DNA from: Alnus glutinosa
Taxonomy: Eukaryota > Streptophyta > Magnoliopsida > Fagales > Betulaceae
Reading direction: 5' to 3'
Length of the DNA: 64,000 bases
Assembly (NCBI RefSeq): GCF_958979055.1
Contig: NC_084891.1
Coordinates: 26,621,501 to 26,685,500, forward strand
Below the pieces are notes generated by a model, which was not told where the DNA came from, did not search any database, and saw nothing but the letters and a program-made list of their open reading frames with translations. Shown piece after piece: positions 22,814 to 43,200 of the stretch. The position numbers and the translations under genes are program-made. Each line of letters begins with the position of its first letter. Position 1 is the first letter of the stretch.

Positions 22814-25171
22814 GTGTTCTCATAGATTGTGGAGCTACAGTCCGTAGTTGCAAGTGGAATGTTCTTCCTTCTGAAAACCTTAAAAATAGTAATTGTACGT
22901 TAGTATATAATTTAAATTTAAGGATGCTATATATTGGGTGGCCTTTTAAATACTGAATCGGAAATGACTAAAAAAAGGCTATAAGACTAAAGCAATTGGC
23001 TGCCTTCAAAACCATGACAAGCTTGCATAAAGCTCTCAGATGAGAAAGACATTTTCCAAATTAGGCTGACAATTTTTTACGAATTCAACACAAAAGTAGT
23101 GGGTTAAGGTTAAGGGATTTAAGTTACTTAATTAAACGAGTCAAATTAGAGATAACTTATATACTTTTATATTCATGCTTTAATACAACTTAAACTCAAC
23201 ACGTGATATTTAAGATTGATAATTTTTTATACAATTTGTGAACTTAACACAAAATGAGCAGATTAGAGTTAAGGAGTCTGAATTGAATTAGAGTTTGATC
23301 CAAACCTACCCTCAGAACACAAATTCTCACAGCACCCATAGTTCAAATCAAGTATAAAGAAGCTGCTGATGCTTATGCAAGAAAGAAAAGCTTCAAGTTG
23401 GAGATTGGTGTCTATATTGGAACTAACAGCATAGAATCAGTGGTAACTTCTGGGTATTTATGAACACAAAAAACAGAGCTGAAAACCAGCAATACAGAAG
23501 ATAAAAACACCACGAAATGTTTTAATGGAGACAGTAGCTTCTAGGGCATTTATGAGCACAAAAAACAGAGTTGAAAGCTAGCAATACAGAAGACAAAACA
23601 CCACGAAATGTTTTAATGGAGACAGGACCAGAGTAGAAAACCAGCAACATCATGGTGTTTTGATATAACTCTGGTTTTTGTGTACCTTGTTTGCTTTCTA
23701 TTCTATTTTTTTAACTCGAAATATATATATATATATATATATGTGATAAAATGGCTACCTTAAATTAAGTACATTTTTATGCATCTGTGATTGATTTAAG
23801 CCCTCCCTTCATACTATCAGAGTCATTTACAGGCTTTGCCTGCTAGATTTCATAGAGATAATGATCACGCCCGTGGTTTTCAAAACCAGAAGAATCTCCT
23901 CTACTTGTAAATAAAATAATAGGTGAGGTACTGTGCTCACGGGTTTGGTTTTAATCCCATGCTGAAGTGGGTTTCATATATTTTACCCTTGTCGGTTGTA
24001 AAATACCAAATAAATAAATAAAAATTGAAGTTTATTTTATGACATTTAAGTGCAAAATTAACATATAAGTTACATATTACCTCATAAATAATTAGAAAAT
24101 CATGTTACTAACTATTTTTTTTTTTTTATATATATTCCCTCACTTTATCAACTATACATTCATAACAAAATAAAATAAACAGTAAATTTTAATTGATGGA
24201 AAAAAAATCTAAAAAATTAAGATAACGAAAAAAATATGGTTTTTGTTTCTATAGTTGAATCTTTTTTTTTTTTTTTTTTTTTTTCCTTTTTTATAGATGA
24301 CTTGGCGCTTAATAATGTAGCATTGATATTAGGTTCAGATAAACTATCAATTTTGAAGAAAAAAGTGACAGAAAAATCTATTTAAAATTTATATAAAATT
24401 TAAGGGTCATATTCTTAAAATTAGAAACTTAATATATAAATTTAAAAGAAATAAAAATTTAAGCAATAAATATGATTTTCCCTCGTTGGTAGGAAACCGT
24501 TGGCAAACCCTGCACTAAATCTAAATGCACCTTTAATGCTTGACAACGCCGATCCTAGTCAACTCACCATATTAATGCCGTATGTACTTAATATTATAGT
24601 GTGAAGAAAGTTTTTATTTCAAATTGTTTGTTTCTCTAATAATTCAGTTTATTGAACGGGTCTGTGTCATTATTAAAGCATGTAATTTACTAATATATAT
24701 ATTTATTTTAGATAAAATGAACAAAAAATTAATATAAAAAAGCAAAATATATTTCATATTTATGACGTGGAAATAAAAATAAAGTAAGATTGTGGCCCCG
24801 ACTCTATCTTTCTCTATCTCTCTCAAACATGATGGATATTTTAGTGCCCCCGCTTGACGTTCATTCCAAATTCCAACCAATGAATGCCGCCCGCCCCAAG
24901 TAAAACGCTCTCTCATCACTCCCGTCAACAACAAACTTGACCGGAAAATAAAATAGCAATAAAACAAAAAAAAAAAGAAATCAAAACATGACCGAGAGGA
25001 GAGAGAGATAAGAAAAGTAGGACGTTGATTGGGAGGGAGAGAGAAACAAGTACAAAGAAAAGAGGAGTTTTTTTCTTTGCTTTCTTTGCTTGAGAATTGA
25101 GAGAGGGAAGGGAAAGGAAAGGGAGACCAAGAAACGGTTTCACGATCCAAATCTGAGAGAGAAGAAAGGCA
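22814..25171. other. Intergenic DNA upstream of the kinase gene
   Basis: No gene is supported before the kinase start. The stretch holds a ~91-bp tandem duplication (own entry), an (AT)n run at about 23722-23743, T runs at about 24116 and 24260, and AT-rich DNA to 24780. From about 24790 the DNA becomes GC-richer and purine-rich ('gagaggagagagagat'), consistent with promoter and 5' leader of the kinase gene. Many kinase-group genes have such GA-rich leaders, but the transcription start cannot be placed. Confidence 0.45.
23443..23625 (+). repeat. Two tandem copies of a ~91-bp unit
   Basis: Units at about 23443-23533 and 23534-23625 share 'agcacaaaaaacagag' or 'aacacaaaaaacagag', 'gcaatacagaaga' and 'caccacgaaatgttttaatg'. 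A degenerate third start follows ('gaccagagtagaaaacc'). No element signature was seen. Confidence 0.7.
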
Positions 25172-32463
<7,292 letters not shown>

Positions 32464-33780
32464 AAGCAATCTTCTGTACAGTTAATCGATTATAGTTTTA
32501 GATTTTAGTGATTCTTAATTTTTGTTTGTGCTGGGATGGTGCTTATTTTTCTCTTAGGTAATGATGGGTCTTAAAAGTTTACTTTGTAATGTTTCAGAGT
32601 GACGACATCTCATCTGTCTTTTGTAGTTTCACGAAAAGAGTGAATTTGATGTCAACAGTCCCAGCAACTTCATTTTTATTTTCTGTTTTGGTGAAAAGGA
32701 TTTTTAGGAAAGAGCCAGGAGGCCAAGAGTACACAGAACAGCAGGGGTACTCCAAGCATCAGTTGAAAGATCATTTACCCCATAACTAGGAGGAGTAACA
32801 TGGACAACAAACAGAGGTTAAAGTGCCTTGCCTTCCTCGGCTGTGGTTCCCTTCACGGCGAGCATGCAGGATCCAGGATCGGGGATCCGGTAGGTCTCCA
32901 GTTCGCCGGTCATTTACCTGCAATCAGAGGTTAAAGTGCTACATGCTGACCGCCCTTGTCCGTGCAGCAGCTTCAATGAAATAAATGTTCAGCAGATGTA
33001 CCAACGTGGATTTTGAAGCCATGAGGGGCTGTTGCATTGTATCATGTATGAAACTTCAAGGCTGTGTAAACTGAGAGCCATTATCATAACATTAGTTTGT
33101 CTTTTGATTGTCAACAATGGTCTTGATCAAATCTAAACTTTCTTTTAATGTCATCCTTTAATCATATAGTATTTATATTTTATATTGCATAGGACAGTTC
33201 TATTGCACAGGATCTAAATCGCTTTCCAGGACATTTATTTACCTCTGGTTTTGTTGGGCATAGCTGAGACGTGATAGACATTGCAGCCTGCTTAGACGTG
33301 ATAGACACGTGAATTTGTGGGTCCTCAACCCAGATCATTTCCAACAGGTCTACGCCCTTAGTCATAGCGCCGCCACATTGTCAACAGTACGGACCGACCC
33401 CAAGATATCTCCACCCTATAACATTATATACTCGAAAAGTGGAAATGATTTGATTCTTCTAAACTTCACCGCATGCTTGCAATAGAAATTACTTCACCCC
33501 AGAGACCCACCACCGTTCAACGATTTCCACCTTATATTACCAATTGAATAAAGATGCAAATTGGCTATATATACACACACACTTGTAAATCCTATTTATT
33601 TGTAATAATTTTTTAGACATATTTCCAATGGATCCTATATCGTTGGTAGATGCTCTCACACTAGATTACATTATATGCCTATTAATGTTAATCTTTTATG
33701 GTGGAATAATGGAAAAAATGATAAACAAGAAATCATTTTACTTTTTGTAAACAAAGCTTCACAACTTTACTTGCTTTGAT
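32464..33780. other. Kinase 3' UTR and spacer
   Basis: 'tgaaataaatg' at about 32977 is a possible poly(A) signal region. The stretch 32830-32920 is GC-richer ('ggatccaggatcggggatcc' and surroundings), but no open frame or recognisable protein was found. The rest is AT-rich spacer. Confidence 0.4.
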
Positions 33781-34025
33781 CTTGAATAGAGTAATTTGTA
33801 TTACAAAAAGGTTCACCAAGCTTCTCGCATGCCTTATCTCATCCTTCAATTTGGTTAATAAGCTTGCAAAATCTGTACTTTATACAAAACGGTCCACCAA
33901 GTTTCTCGCATGCCTTATCTCTTCCTTTTATCGTTGATAAGACATGCGAGAAGCTTGGTGGACCCTTTTGTACAAAGTATAGATTGTGTGAGATGGTAAC
34001 AATATTACAAGTTACTTTATTCAAA
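33781..34025. repeat. Long inverted repeat (hairpin) with a third arm copy
   Basis: Arms 33872-33920 and about 33935-33984 (49 nt each) differ at about six positions and are separated by roughly 15 nt. The shared core is 'catgcgagaa' and 'cttggtgg'. A third copy of the core, in the same orientation as the left arm, lies at 33809-33840. An outer pair ('cttgaatagagtaatttgta' at 33781 and its near complement at about 34000-34026) encloses the whole. This could be a MITE or a young small-RNA hairpin. The core did not match a microRNA family I know. Confidence 0.65.
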
Positions 34026-34564
34026 AGCCATGTGAAAATTTCTTTTCAAAAAATAAAGATAAATTCTTTTTGTTGTTTTCTCCCTTGTTTCTATATAAAA
34101 GAGCAACAATCTTTTAGAGTAGAGACATCGATTATAACTTAGTGTGAAAATATCAATAAGATAGTAAAACTGTTAAGAGTGTTTGTCTGTGTTCTTGTAA
34201 TTGAGTAAGAGTGTCGGTGTTTCTTTATATTTTTGTAACCTTTTACAATTCTTAACTTTTTGGATATTTGAAAAGAGCAATGCTATATACACCTACGACT
34301 ATTTTACAACTTGCTACACGTGTCAACATGTAGTTAGAGTCACGCCAGCTACTAAAATTTCTTTTAACACCATTTAATTATATGCTGACAAGTGTTAATA
34401 AGTTTATAAATCTATTATATTTATTTATCATTTGGATAATTGAAACGCCCCTAGGACAATCTTCCTTGTTCTTGTCTTGTTGCTCTACTTACCCTCTACA
34501 CACAAACCAACTAAAAAAAATAAAATTGTTGAGTGTAACCTATGGTAGTTCTTAACATGTAAAT

Positions 34565-34581
34565 AAAAATAAATAAATAAA
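34565..34581 (+). mobile_element. Possible A-rich tail insertion with 11-bp flanking duplication
   Basis: An 'aaataaataaataaa' run lies between two exact copies of 'aacatgtaaat' (34554-34564 and 34582-34592). It could be a retroposon tail, or chance expansion of a simple repeat. Confidence 0.4.
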
Positions 34582-34649
34582 AACATGTAAATGAGTCACG
34601 GTAAGGGAGTTAAAGGTAATTAACTTTGTCTTAACAAAAAGCAATAAGA

Positions 34650-35037
34650 GAAAACTACACTCTACCCTCTTAATGTTTCGTCATTTTTTTTCAATTTTGT
34701 CTCCAAAGTGAAAAAATTTGGCAATTACAATGCACCTCAACCAAATTTTCTAATTTTGCAATGTAGCCAATTCTTCCAAAAATATTCCTAAAAGAATCAT
34801 TAAAAAAAAAAACCTAAAAAAATGAAATAAATTTGGAGGTAGCTGAAGCTATCCCACGAAGCATTTGGGGGCGGCCTTCTTTAAAAAAAAAAAAAAAAAA
34901 ATGATTTGTTTAAAAATATTTTCGGAAGAATTGGCTACATTGTAATATTAGGAAATTTTATTAGAATGCATTGTAATATTTTTTTAACTTTGGAGATAAA
35001 ATTGAAAAAATATGAAAGTAAAATATGAAGGGCATAT
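34650..35037. mobile_element. TIR/hairpin element with GC-rich core, ~390 bp
   Basis: The left half contains 'ttcaattttgtctccaaagt', 'caatgtagccaattcttcc' and 'aaaaatattc'. The right half carries the same three blocks as reverse complements in mirrored order, so the element can fold on itself. The centre (about 34838-34878, 'gggggcggcc') lies between A runs. The ends are ragged and no target-site duplication was identified. It lies just upstream of the L21 gene. Confidence 0.65.
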
Positions 35038-35111
35038 TAGTCATTGAAAAGGAAACGGATAGGATAGGCCTAGTTCCAAAGCCGGGCATGGTGTAAAAAA
35101 GGGTGAGCTCT

Positions 35112-35128
35112 GAGAGAGAGAGAGAGAG
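35112..35128 (+). repeat. (GA)n in the probable L21 leader
   Basis: A short GA repeat 18-34 bases before the L21 start codon. GA/CT repeats are common in plant leaders; no specific role is shown. Confidence 0.6.
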
Positions 35129-35145
35129 CAAGCGGTGTTCGAAGA

Positions 35146-37371
35146 ATGGCTTCAATGACTCTTTCGTTATGCTCATCTCTCGCATCCCATTGCAGAATCT
35201 GTCCAAAGCAATGCTCATCACCAACACTCTCTTTCTCTAACCATACCAATCTCAGCTTTCTCTCCCTCTCTTCCCCCAAACTCTCTTTCTCTTCTTCTTC
35301 TCCCACATATCCACTTCTCCCCAAGTCCTCTGAATCAGGAGCAGCTGTGCTCGATTCCGTGGCCGACCCGCCGGAGCCTGAAGCCGCAGAAATTGTGGAA
35401 ATCTCTGCACAAGAAGTCTCCAAGCGTGAGGAAGTGTTCGCTGTGGTCATGGTGAGTAATGGAAAAACCAAACCACAAAGCTCTATGCTTTCTTCGAGTC
35501 ATTTTGTGGTGACCCATTTGATGGTTTTGATTTTTGATTTTTGATTGGTTTTTTGGGGGGTGATTTTGTGCATACCCAGATGATTTTTTACTTTTTTTTT
35601 TTTTTACTGAATTACATGTTTTTTAGTGTTATATTATGTTCCTCTGATGATAATTTTAAGAGCTTATATGTGATCTCAAAGTAAATTTTAATCCCATTGT
35701 TTTTTCGTTGTGTTTTTTTTATTTATTATTATTGTAATTTTTGGATTACCGATGATATATTGATTATTATTTGACGTTTTTCAGATGACATTTGCTAATG
35801 TTATGTTTATGCTTTGATTGTGGTTGATGTATTGTGGCCTTGTTTAGATAGGATCACGCCAATACATCGTTTTTCCTGGGCGGTTTATTTATACTCAGAG
35901 GCTTAAAGGTGCTAATGTCGACGATAAGGTATGTTTTATTCCTGTTTATTCTTGATCATATTGTTGATTGCTTGAAATTTTGTCATTGTTGCACTTCTCA
36001 ATATAACTTCTTGTCCTCGTCTCGTCTTTTAGTTGGTCCGTTTGAAATCTCTCGTTTTACTTGTTTTAGAAGCATTTGGTGATTCTTGTTAGCTGGGCTT
36101 TCCTTGAAATATCAAAAACTCCTTTCTTATCCAGAAGAGGGTAAATCTCAGTTATTGTTGCAATCCACTGTTTGATTTATTACATTGCCAACACCATCTC
36201 AATGATGTAGATGCTCTAACATCAAACAATCATATGATTTACATCCCTAATCAACAGTATGTGAATCAACTTATAAATTCTTACTCCCTAGTTTTCTATC
36301 TATCAAAACAGATTATGTCTTGACCGACTCTTGAGAATAGAAAGATAAGAATTTGAGCGTGTTTTTTTTTTTTTGCATATATTTCCTTCTTTCCTTGTTT
36401 AGCTCTCTGGATATACGAGAGGCTATTTAAACAAGGATTTTTTAACTCATAACCATATCACGCTAAGTTGCCGGTATTTTAAAGTAATCTGTGGCTAAGT
36501 GAATGGTTTGGTTGTACATTCATTGGTCGACTAGTCATCTCTCTCCCTCTCTCTGTGCCAAGATTTGAACTTGGACCTATTCCCACCACTTTACCACCCA
36601 AGTGGCAGTCCACCAGTCATGTCACCATCTGAGTGAGATGTTTTATCCTAGGATCAATATATATATATTTTTTTTAACCAGGTCATATTTAGCAATATCT
36701 GGAAGAATTCTATTTTAGAGGGTAACCCCGCTTCTAGGCAGTGTTAGCCAGGAATAAGTAGAGAACCAAGTAATCCGTATCTTGCATACCGTTTAGGGTG
36801 TGTTTTTCATGCAGGGATTCAGATTGGGAATTGTCAATTTTCAGAAAATTGTAAAAAATCTGGTGACTGTTTAACAAAATTCCAGAGAATTACAATTTCC
36901 ATAAGCGTTCCAACTCTTATGAAACATGAGAATTCTAAACCCCACATATTTGGTTGGAAATATTAATTCTTGCGTATCTTGTCTCCTTTTCTTTGTACTC
37001 TTGGACTACAGCATTCCTAGCTCCTTTAGTGATTAGCTTTAGTGATTTTCTTGTTCTTTTTTCTTCTCCTTCTTAGCCACTTTTCTTGTATACTACCTAT
37101 GTACTTGACTGTGCTTTGCGTTTTTTGATATCTTTTTTACTTATCAAAAAAAAAAATTACAAATATAGCACTTGAGTTCAAATTTTCATTGTTGGAGTAA
37201 CTACCTCCAATTAATTTTAGAAAAAAGTATTTATATCTCACCCAAAAGAAGAAGAAAAAGGTTGTCAGGAGTATTTGAGAAGTATGGCTGTAAGGATCCA
37301 TTCTAATGCATTGCTAGTGTATGAGGGCCTTTTTTTTTTGTTTTTCTTCTTCTATCAATAAATTATTCTTC

Positions 37372-37423
<52 letters not shown>

Positions 37424-38530
37424 CATTTAAAATAGATGAATTTACGGTTTCTACTTGTGTCTACGAGAATTAATAAGGAACATTCTCTTTTTATGAGACA
37501 CTGGAGAACCTTCTCCCGTTATCGACATCAAATTCTTTTGAGAATTACAGATTCTTATTATTTAGAAATGCTTGTATTTTTATGAATGCATGGATGCTCA
37601 TTGTGTTACTGCTGTGGCACCTATAGGCTCTATCCGGTGGGTTTATAAGTTGCCTGGGGATTATTATAGTTATGGTCAGCATTTCAATGTGGCGACTCCT
37701 GCTGCTGAATCTTAAACATATATCAATTTACTTCATGTGTCATACATTTTTATGTATGTTAATTTCATCTGTAATCCAAGATGGTCTGTTGGGCTGCCTT
37801 ATTGATAGTATTATTTAATTTCAGGAGTGTTAATATGGTACTCTTATGATTCTTGCTTTTTGCCTAAGTTGTTTGAACTTTGATTCTTTTGCAGATCATC
37901 CTGAGCAAGGTGTTGCTCGTTGGAACCAGAACAAGTACCTACATCGGAAAACCAGTGGTGACTAATGCTGCTGTACACGCTGTAGTTGAAGAGCAGGTAG
38001 TTCACTACCTCCTGTTATATCTTCTTTCTTATTCCTCCATTAAAATGGAATACTTTTTCTCCAACAGTTGGCCTTCTAATTATTTTCATCCACTCCCTCT
38101 ATCTGTCACCTCTCCATGTTTAATGCAGGGTAAAGATAGCAAAGTAGTTGTCTTCAAGTATAAGAAGAAGAAAAACTATCGGAGGAATATTGGTCATCGA
38201 CAAGTATGTTACAAAGTTTACTTGTATCATTGATAGTAAACTATAAAGGGTTTCTAGCATGAATGCAATTCTGGTGAATGCAATTCTGGTGAATGCATAA
38301 ATCAACTAGTCTTGCTTTTTTAGTTTTTGGTACTAAAACAAGGACATTACTCATAATTTAGCTATTTACTTCTGTTAAATATCAATATTTCAATTTAAAC
38401 TCATTTTTCTGTTTGCTAATCCTGTTCATGACGATTCAATTGTTACTGAATTATGCAGCCAAATACAAGGATAAGGATAACAGGGATCACAGGCTATCAG
38501 GACTATCCAGCTGTTACGCTTGAGTCATAG
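35146..38530 (+). CDS. RPL21: Plastid 50S ribosomal protein L21
   Basis: Five exons (35146-35451, 35848-35928, 37895-37996, 38129-38203, 38459-38530) give 211 residues, close to Arabidopsis plastid L21 (about 220). Residues 1 to about 60 are Ser-rich and basic with few acidic residues, a typical chloroplast transit peptide. An acidic, Ala/Glu-rich linker follows. The bL21 domain covers about residues 97-211: 'QYIVFPGRFIYTQRLKG', 'ILSKVLLVGTR', 'IGKPVVTNAAVHAVVEEQ', 'KVVVFKYKKKKNYRRNIGHR' and 'TRIRITGI'. The basic 'KYKKKKNYRRNIGHRQ' segment contacts 23S rRNA in bacterial ribosomes. The protein belongs to the plastid large ribosomal subunit. The start is the first ATG after a GA-rich leader. 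Intron 2 is nearly 2 kb and contains a LINE end, a long AT repeat and a SINE-like piece. Transit peptide and location are inferred from composition. Confidence 0.95.
36535..36660 (-). mobile_element. Possible tRNA-related SINE fragment
   Basis: On the minus strand the segment reads 'ggtccaagttcaaatcttgg', similar to an RNA polymerase III B box (GGTTCGAATCC), preceded by 'ccacttgggtggt'. An A box and an A tail were not clearly found. It lies in L21 intron 2. Confidence 0.35.
36975..37157 (+). mobile_element. LINE 3' UTR and A tail, strongly 5'-truncated
   Basis: The segment ends 'cttgtatactacctatgtac', 'gactgtgctttgcgtttt', 'ttttttacttatc' plus about 11 A. It closely follows the 3' UTR of the LINE fragment at 2192-2484 ('cttgtatactgccagtgtac', then 'cttacgctttt' and an A tail). 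No coding part remains. The 5' border is uncertain and no target-site duplication was found. Confidence 0.6.
37377..37420 (+). repeat. (AT)n microsatellite, ~22 units
   Basis: A long uninterrupted AT repeat in L21 intron 2. Confidence 0.95.
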
Positions 38531-38744
38531 GATTTCTTGGCAAGGATGAGTGTATACTGAAGATTGACATCTGAATGTTTTGTGAAGGAGGTTTTCTTCC
38601 CTCTTTTTGTATGTAATTTCCTTTCTAGGGTGCTTTTGAGATTGAATTATGAACTCCAGTGATTAACTATAAAAATTACTTGTTGCCTAATGAATCATTC
38701 AATTGGAATGCACTTTGAAAGTCATGTTTGATGCATTCAATTTC
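38531..38744. other. RPL21 3' UTR
   Basis: AT-rich 3' flank. A tandem 'gaatgcaattctggt' doublet lies just upstream in intron 4 (about 38260-38295). No gene was seen. Confidence 0.4.
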
Positions 38745-38945
38745 TATTATTTACAAGATCATCCATGATTCACCATTTTCTTTTTATGGCACAATCCCTT
38801 TGTCAACGGATATGCAAAACATAAATGACCCACAGTTTCCATGCAACTCCTGCAATAGATGCCAATCTCATTCACTGTAGAATTAGAATGGATGTTAATA
38901 CGCTTACTTTTATGAGCACAAGCCTTGCCAAAAGTAGACACATCC
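38745..38945 (-). mobile_element. LINE zinc-binding-domain fragment
   Basis: The minus strand translates with 'CRSCMETVGHLCFAYPLTKG', which follows the CxxC...E(T)xxHL...CP pattern of the zf-RVT domain at the C-terminus of plant LINE proteins, preceded by 'RINIHSNSTVNEIGIY'. No neighbouring RT sequence was found, so this is an isolated fragment. Confidence 0.5.
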
Positions 38946-38989
38946 TGCTCCTTAATCTAACTACAGGGATGTTTCATAACCCATTTAAG

Positions 38990-39192
38990 CAGATCGGGAT
39001 CTTCTCAAATTATTTGTCCGAATTTGAGAGAATTTGGCCAGATGATTGTGAAGAGTCACTTATGGGACTTACCTAACTAAATAAAAATGGGGTTGTCCAA
39101 CTATTTATCCAGTCAGGTGGATTCAATAGGTGATCTTTTACAATCACCTATCAAAATTTTCTCAAATTTGAACAAATAATTTGAGAAGATCT
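38990..39192. mobile_element. hAT-type MITE, 203 bp
   Basis: The element is bordered by a perfect 8-bp duplication 'catttaag' (38982-38989 and 39193-39200). The inverted ends share 'atcttctcaaattatttgt' and the following 'aatttgaga', with one small offset near the left tip. An 8-bp duplication fits the hAT superfamily. No coding capacity. Confidence 0.75.
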
Positions 39193-39200
39193 CATTTAAG

Positions 39201-40279
39201 TGATGCGAAACAAGTATTGCTTATAAAATCCTTCCCCACCTAAATACATGCCCTCATCATGCATGTCTTCCTCCAATTCAGTATAACACCTATTCCAAAA
39301 CATGAAGGCTAACTATTAGCAATTTAGCATCATATACGCTATTAAATATAATAAAACAAAATCTTAATCATTTTACCCCCCCTCAAGGCGGATATAAATC
39401 ATTAACCTCCCTTTTGTAGATAACAACTAACAAGTACCCTTCTAATACAGCACGTGAGCGGTTAGTGGTGAGTAACCTCATCATGTCATTTTAACAACGC
39501 TTTAGTTCCTCTACACTTAAATCATGGATGAAATATTAATTGCTTTTATTTTTGAAACTTACTTCTTTTTTAATTTTTAAAACTTTCTCCACTGCTAAGT
39601 AATTCCACAAGTGCCAATTTAAAATCCAATATGAAAGAATTACGGGTTAACTAACTATATTTACCCCGTCTAATAAAAGATGACTCTGGCTTTTTTCTGA
39701 ATTTTTTATCTTATGAAAGATATTTTTGTCAAAAGAAACACATTGCAACTCTAATGGTAAATTGAGAGGAACATTACAAAAAGAATGACAGTTAAGGAAG
39801 AAGAATGCAGTTTTCCCAAGAATTAAATAAAAAAGTAAACCGAAGATCCATTCAAAGAATTTCAATTGGCAATTCCACTCCACATTCAACTGTAGGCTTT
39901 AGTATTTTGTTATAGAACAGTAAACAAATGATACAAGGCCATTTCAATTCCTATATTTGGTGGAAATTAGATGTGCATAAGCATTATAACATCATTTTGC
40001 ACATCTTTCCAAATCTCAAATGACTCCACAATGAATAATCCAGTGGGAAAAAGAAAGAAAAAAAAGTGGAGCCTATGCCATATTCCATTTTCATTTAACA
40101 TTCTTTACTTTGGATAAGAAGTTATTGAATCATAATTCATTACTAGAGTTCACAAATTTAATCTAGACACTGAGTCAGCTGTCTTCAACAGGAAAATGGG
40201 AGGGGCTCCACGAATCCTCGGGTTTGCTTCCAATTCAAACCTCGATCAGACAATGGGAAGGGCCTGGTTAATGGAACCT
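39201..40279. other. Spacer between two convergent genes
   Basis: AT-rich DNA between the 3' ends of the L21 gene (+) and the VTT-type gene (-). Open frames here are short and show no recognisable domain. Confidence 0.4.
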
Positions 40280-43200
40280 TCATTCATAGATTTTCTTCTT
40301 CTTCAGAAGGGTAGGACAAATGGAGACGAAACCAATTAGAAAAAGAACAGACAAAGTTTTGAAATCATATAGATCCTTGACTGACTTGAGATCCCCAAGA
40401 GCAAGGCCAGCCTACATAAAACAAAATCAACAGCAACAGTGAGGTAGTAAAATAACAAAACCACAGAAAAGGAACTTATTATATGTCAATGCTTTATTCT
40501 AGAAAAAGAATATAGACAGTATGTACAGAATCTCCTGAGTCCGTGCAACATACAGAGCTAACAAAAACAAATTCCACGAACTTTGAAGATCCATCACGAA
40601 ATTCCCATAGTAACGCCAATATATGAGAAAAACAAAAATAAAATGGTTATCCAATGGTCCATCAAAAAGAAAACGGGCTATGTGCATTGGGAGGTAAAAA
40701 AAGAAAAACCTTCAAATTACATAAATCATTGCTTCCTTGCTACGTGACCACACAAAAGCAAAATTTCAATTGAATATAATGTCCTCTATCCCATTCATGA
40801 TTTTAATGAGTGCGACTCAAAAGAGGGTAATATGAGAAGCAAAAGCACTCTTTTGCTATCTTGATCAGCTGAGCAAACCTAGCAGCAACGGAGTAATGAA
40901 TAATCCCCAATAATTTATTGAAACAAAAGGCAAAGCCTAAATTAGTCAACCAATCTAGCAAGCAAACTCTTCCAGAAAGGAGGGTTCAATGCCACATTTG
41001 ATCCAGATAGACAAATATATCAAACTTAAGGGCAATCTTTTGAAAGCTACTTGGAAAACAAGGAGGCAAACCTTACAATAAAATTACAGGCAGGAAGAAT
41101 ACTCACACAAAACCACAAACTACTTCCCTAATGGCTAACAACATTCCTAAATGTCAGGGGAAATTATGCTTACCTACCTACCATTCCTAAATGTCAGGAA
41201 CTTACGGTTACACTGGAAGTTTACATTGGTTTGATCCCATCAATAATAGGCCAAAAAATGTGGGCAGTCTTCCCCAACCCCAAATCCATTGAGAAGAACA
41301 ATACTCATAGGAAAATGTGGATAAGCATTTTGTAAATTCAGACAATGACAAGGAGTTTTATTAGCTCCTATTAGTCCAGCTTTGCAAATTCAGCACTTGT
41401 TAGGTAAAGCCTATTGTTGAAACAACAAATCATCCACTAAAAGACATCTTAATCAAAACTAGAGTCTAGATTCATAAAGACACCTTAGACAATAGAGAAG
41501 TCTAGACCACCATGTGTATAAAAGCACCCACTCAACTTTAGACGGTGCATACAAAATGAAAAAAACAGAGAACTTTCTCATGCCACAACCAAATCATGTC
41601 TATATCTCTAAATCTATAAAAACATGACCTAATCAGGAGAAGTAGCAAAAGTTTTCTTATAACTCTCATAAGCAGTAACCATGTTTTAAATGCATTCTTT
41701 TAGATCTAATTGATATGTCAAACATTACTGTAAGAGTGCTATGACTATAAGGCCAACTGGAAAGGAACAAACAACACAAGGGGAAAAAGGGGAAGGGGGG
41801 GGGGGGGGGGGGGGCGCAATACAATAGCAACTTAAGAAGTTCCATAAAATAAATAATGAAAAGAAATTATAATGAGTCAGCTCAGATAATAACTGCCAAA
41901 TTAGAGGGTGGAGCAGGAGACTTACTCTGACTGTGATATAGGAGGCTGGTATAAGACCAATCAAAGTAGCCAAAAAGAAAACATGGAACGGTATATCGAC
42001 AATAGGAGATGCCAAATTAATGAAAAGGTTGGGTAATGATGGAGTTATCCTCAGAAAAAGCATGTAATTCAGCAGCTTCTCTCTGCGCTTAGCTATCTGA
42101 TTCCATGAAAATTCAGGTTAATGCAGTAGCATGGTACAGGAAAAGAGTTAAATATATGATAATTTTAAAATATGACAAATTAACAGAAAACAAACAAAAG
42201 AAAACAAGATATACCTCTGCTTGGAAAAATCTCAACTTTTCAGGCCACAACCAACTGACTAAAGGCCTACCAATTAGCTTCGACAAAAGGAAGCAGGATG
42301 ATGCTCCAGCTGTAGCATTAAAAACAACTAAGAGAAGGCCTCTGATAACACCAAAAAGAGCTCCAGCTAGCAAGGACATGAAAATTGTTCCAGGAATCAT
42401 AAATGTCTGCATGAAGATGTAAGTGGAGCAGAAACCCAGAATGAATTGAGCTGGGTAATCTTTAGCATATGATGCCAGATGATCTCTGAAGCAATATTAA
42501 GAATAAAAAATAAATAAATTATCGTCCAGGAAAAGCATGATGCAGTTAAAACATGGACAGACAAATATAGACGTGCGTCTAATGTCTATTTCTAATGGAA
42601 CTAAAATAATGAAATTTGGATCACATACGGAAGGATGATTTCCCATGCCAACACAAACTCTTTATCATGGCCAGCAAGTAAAAATCAACACAAAACTACA
42701 CATAGGAACCACCTTTTAAAAATCTACACGATGTATCTATGCTGTAGTTTTTTTACAGCACCTAGGCCTAATCCTATCTCCTTAACCCGATGAAACTCCG
42801 ACCACCAAACTCACACGTAATTAGAAGACACTGCAATCTAATTTAATAAACAACTGGAGATAATCATTTCACCGTGATATTCTCACATTCCCCTTAGGGT
42901 TCCCATACAAAAAATGGGCCACTTTTTAACCACCATATAATGAACCGCAAACCACTTATCAAGTTTAAGAGCCCATTCTTCCGACACGAGGGTCAGATTC
43001 ATGATGTGATCACTAAACCATAAGTAAATCAATGTTCCCTCACTGTACCCAATGACAATTCACTACAATTTCTTAAACAAAGCGAAGTACGTGGAACCCA
43101 ACAGCAAGTTGAAGAAAAAGAACAAATACCCAAACAAGAAGCTAATATTGCCGAAAAGAAAAGCAAACGAAAAACGAAAGGAACAAATCGGAAAGCGAAC

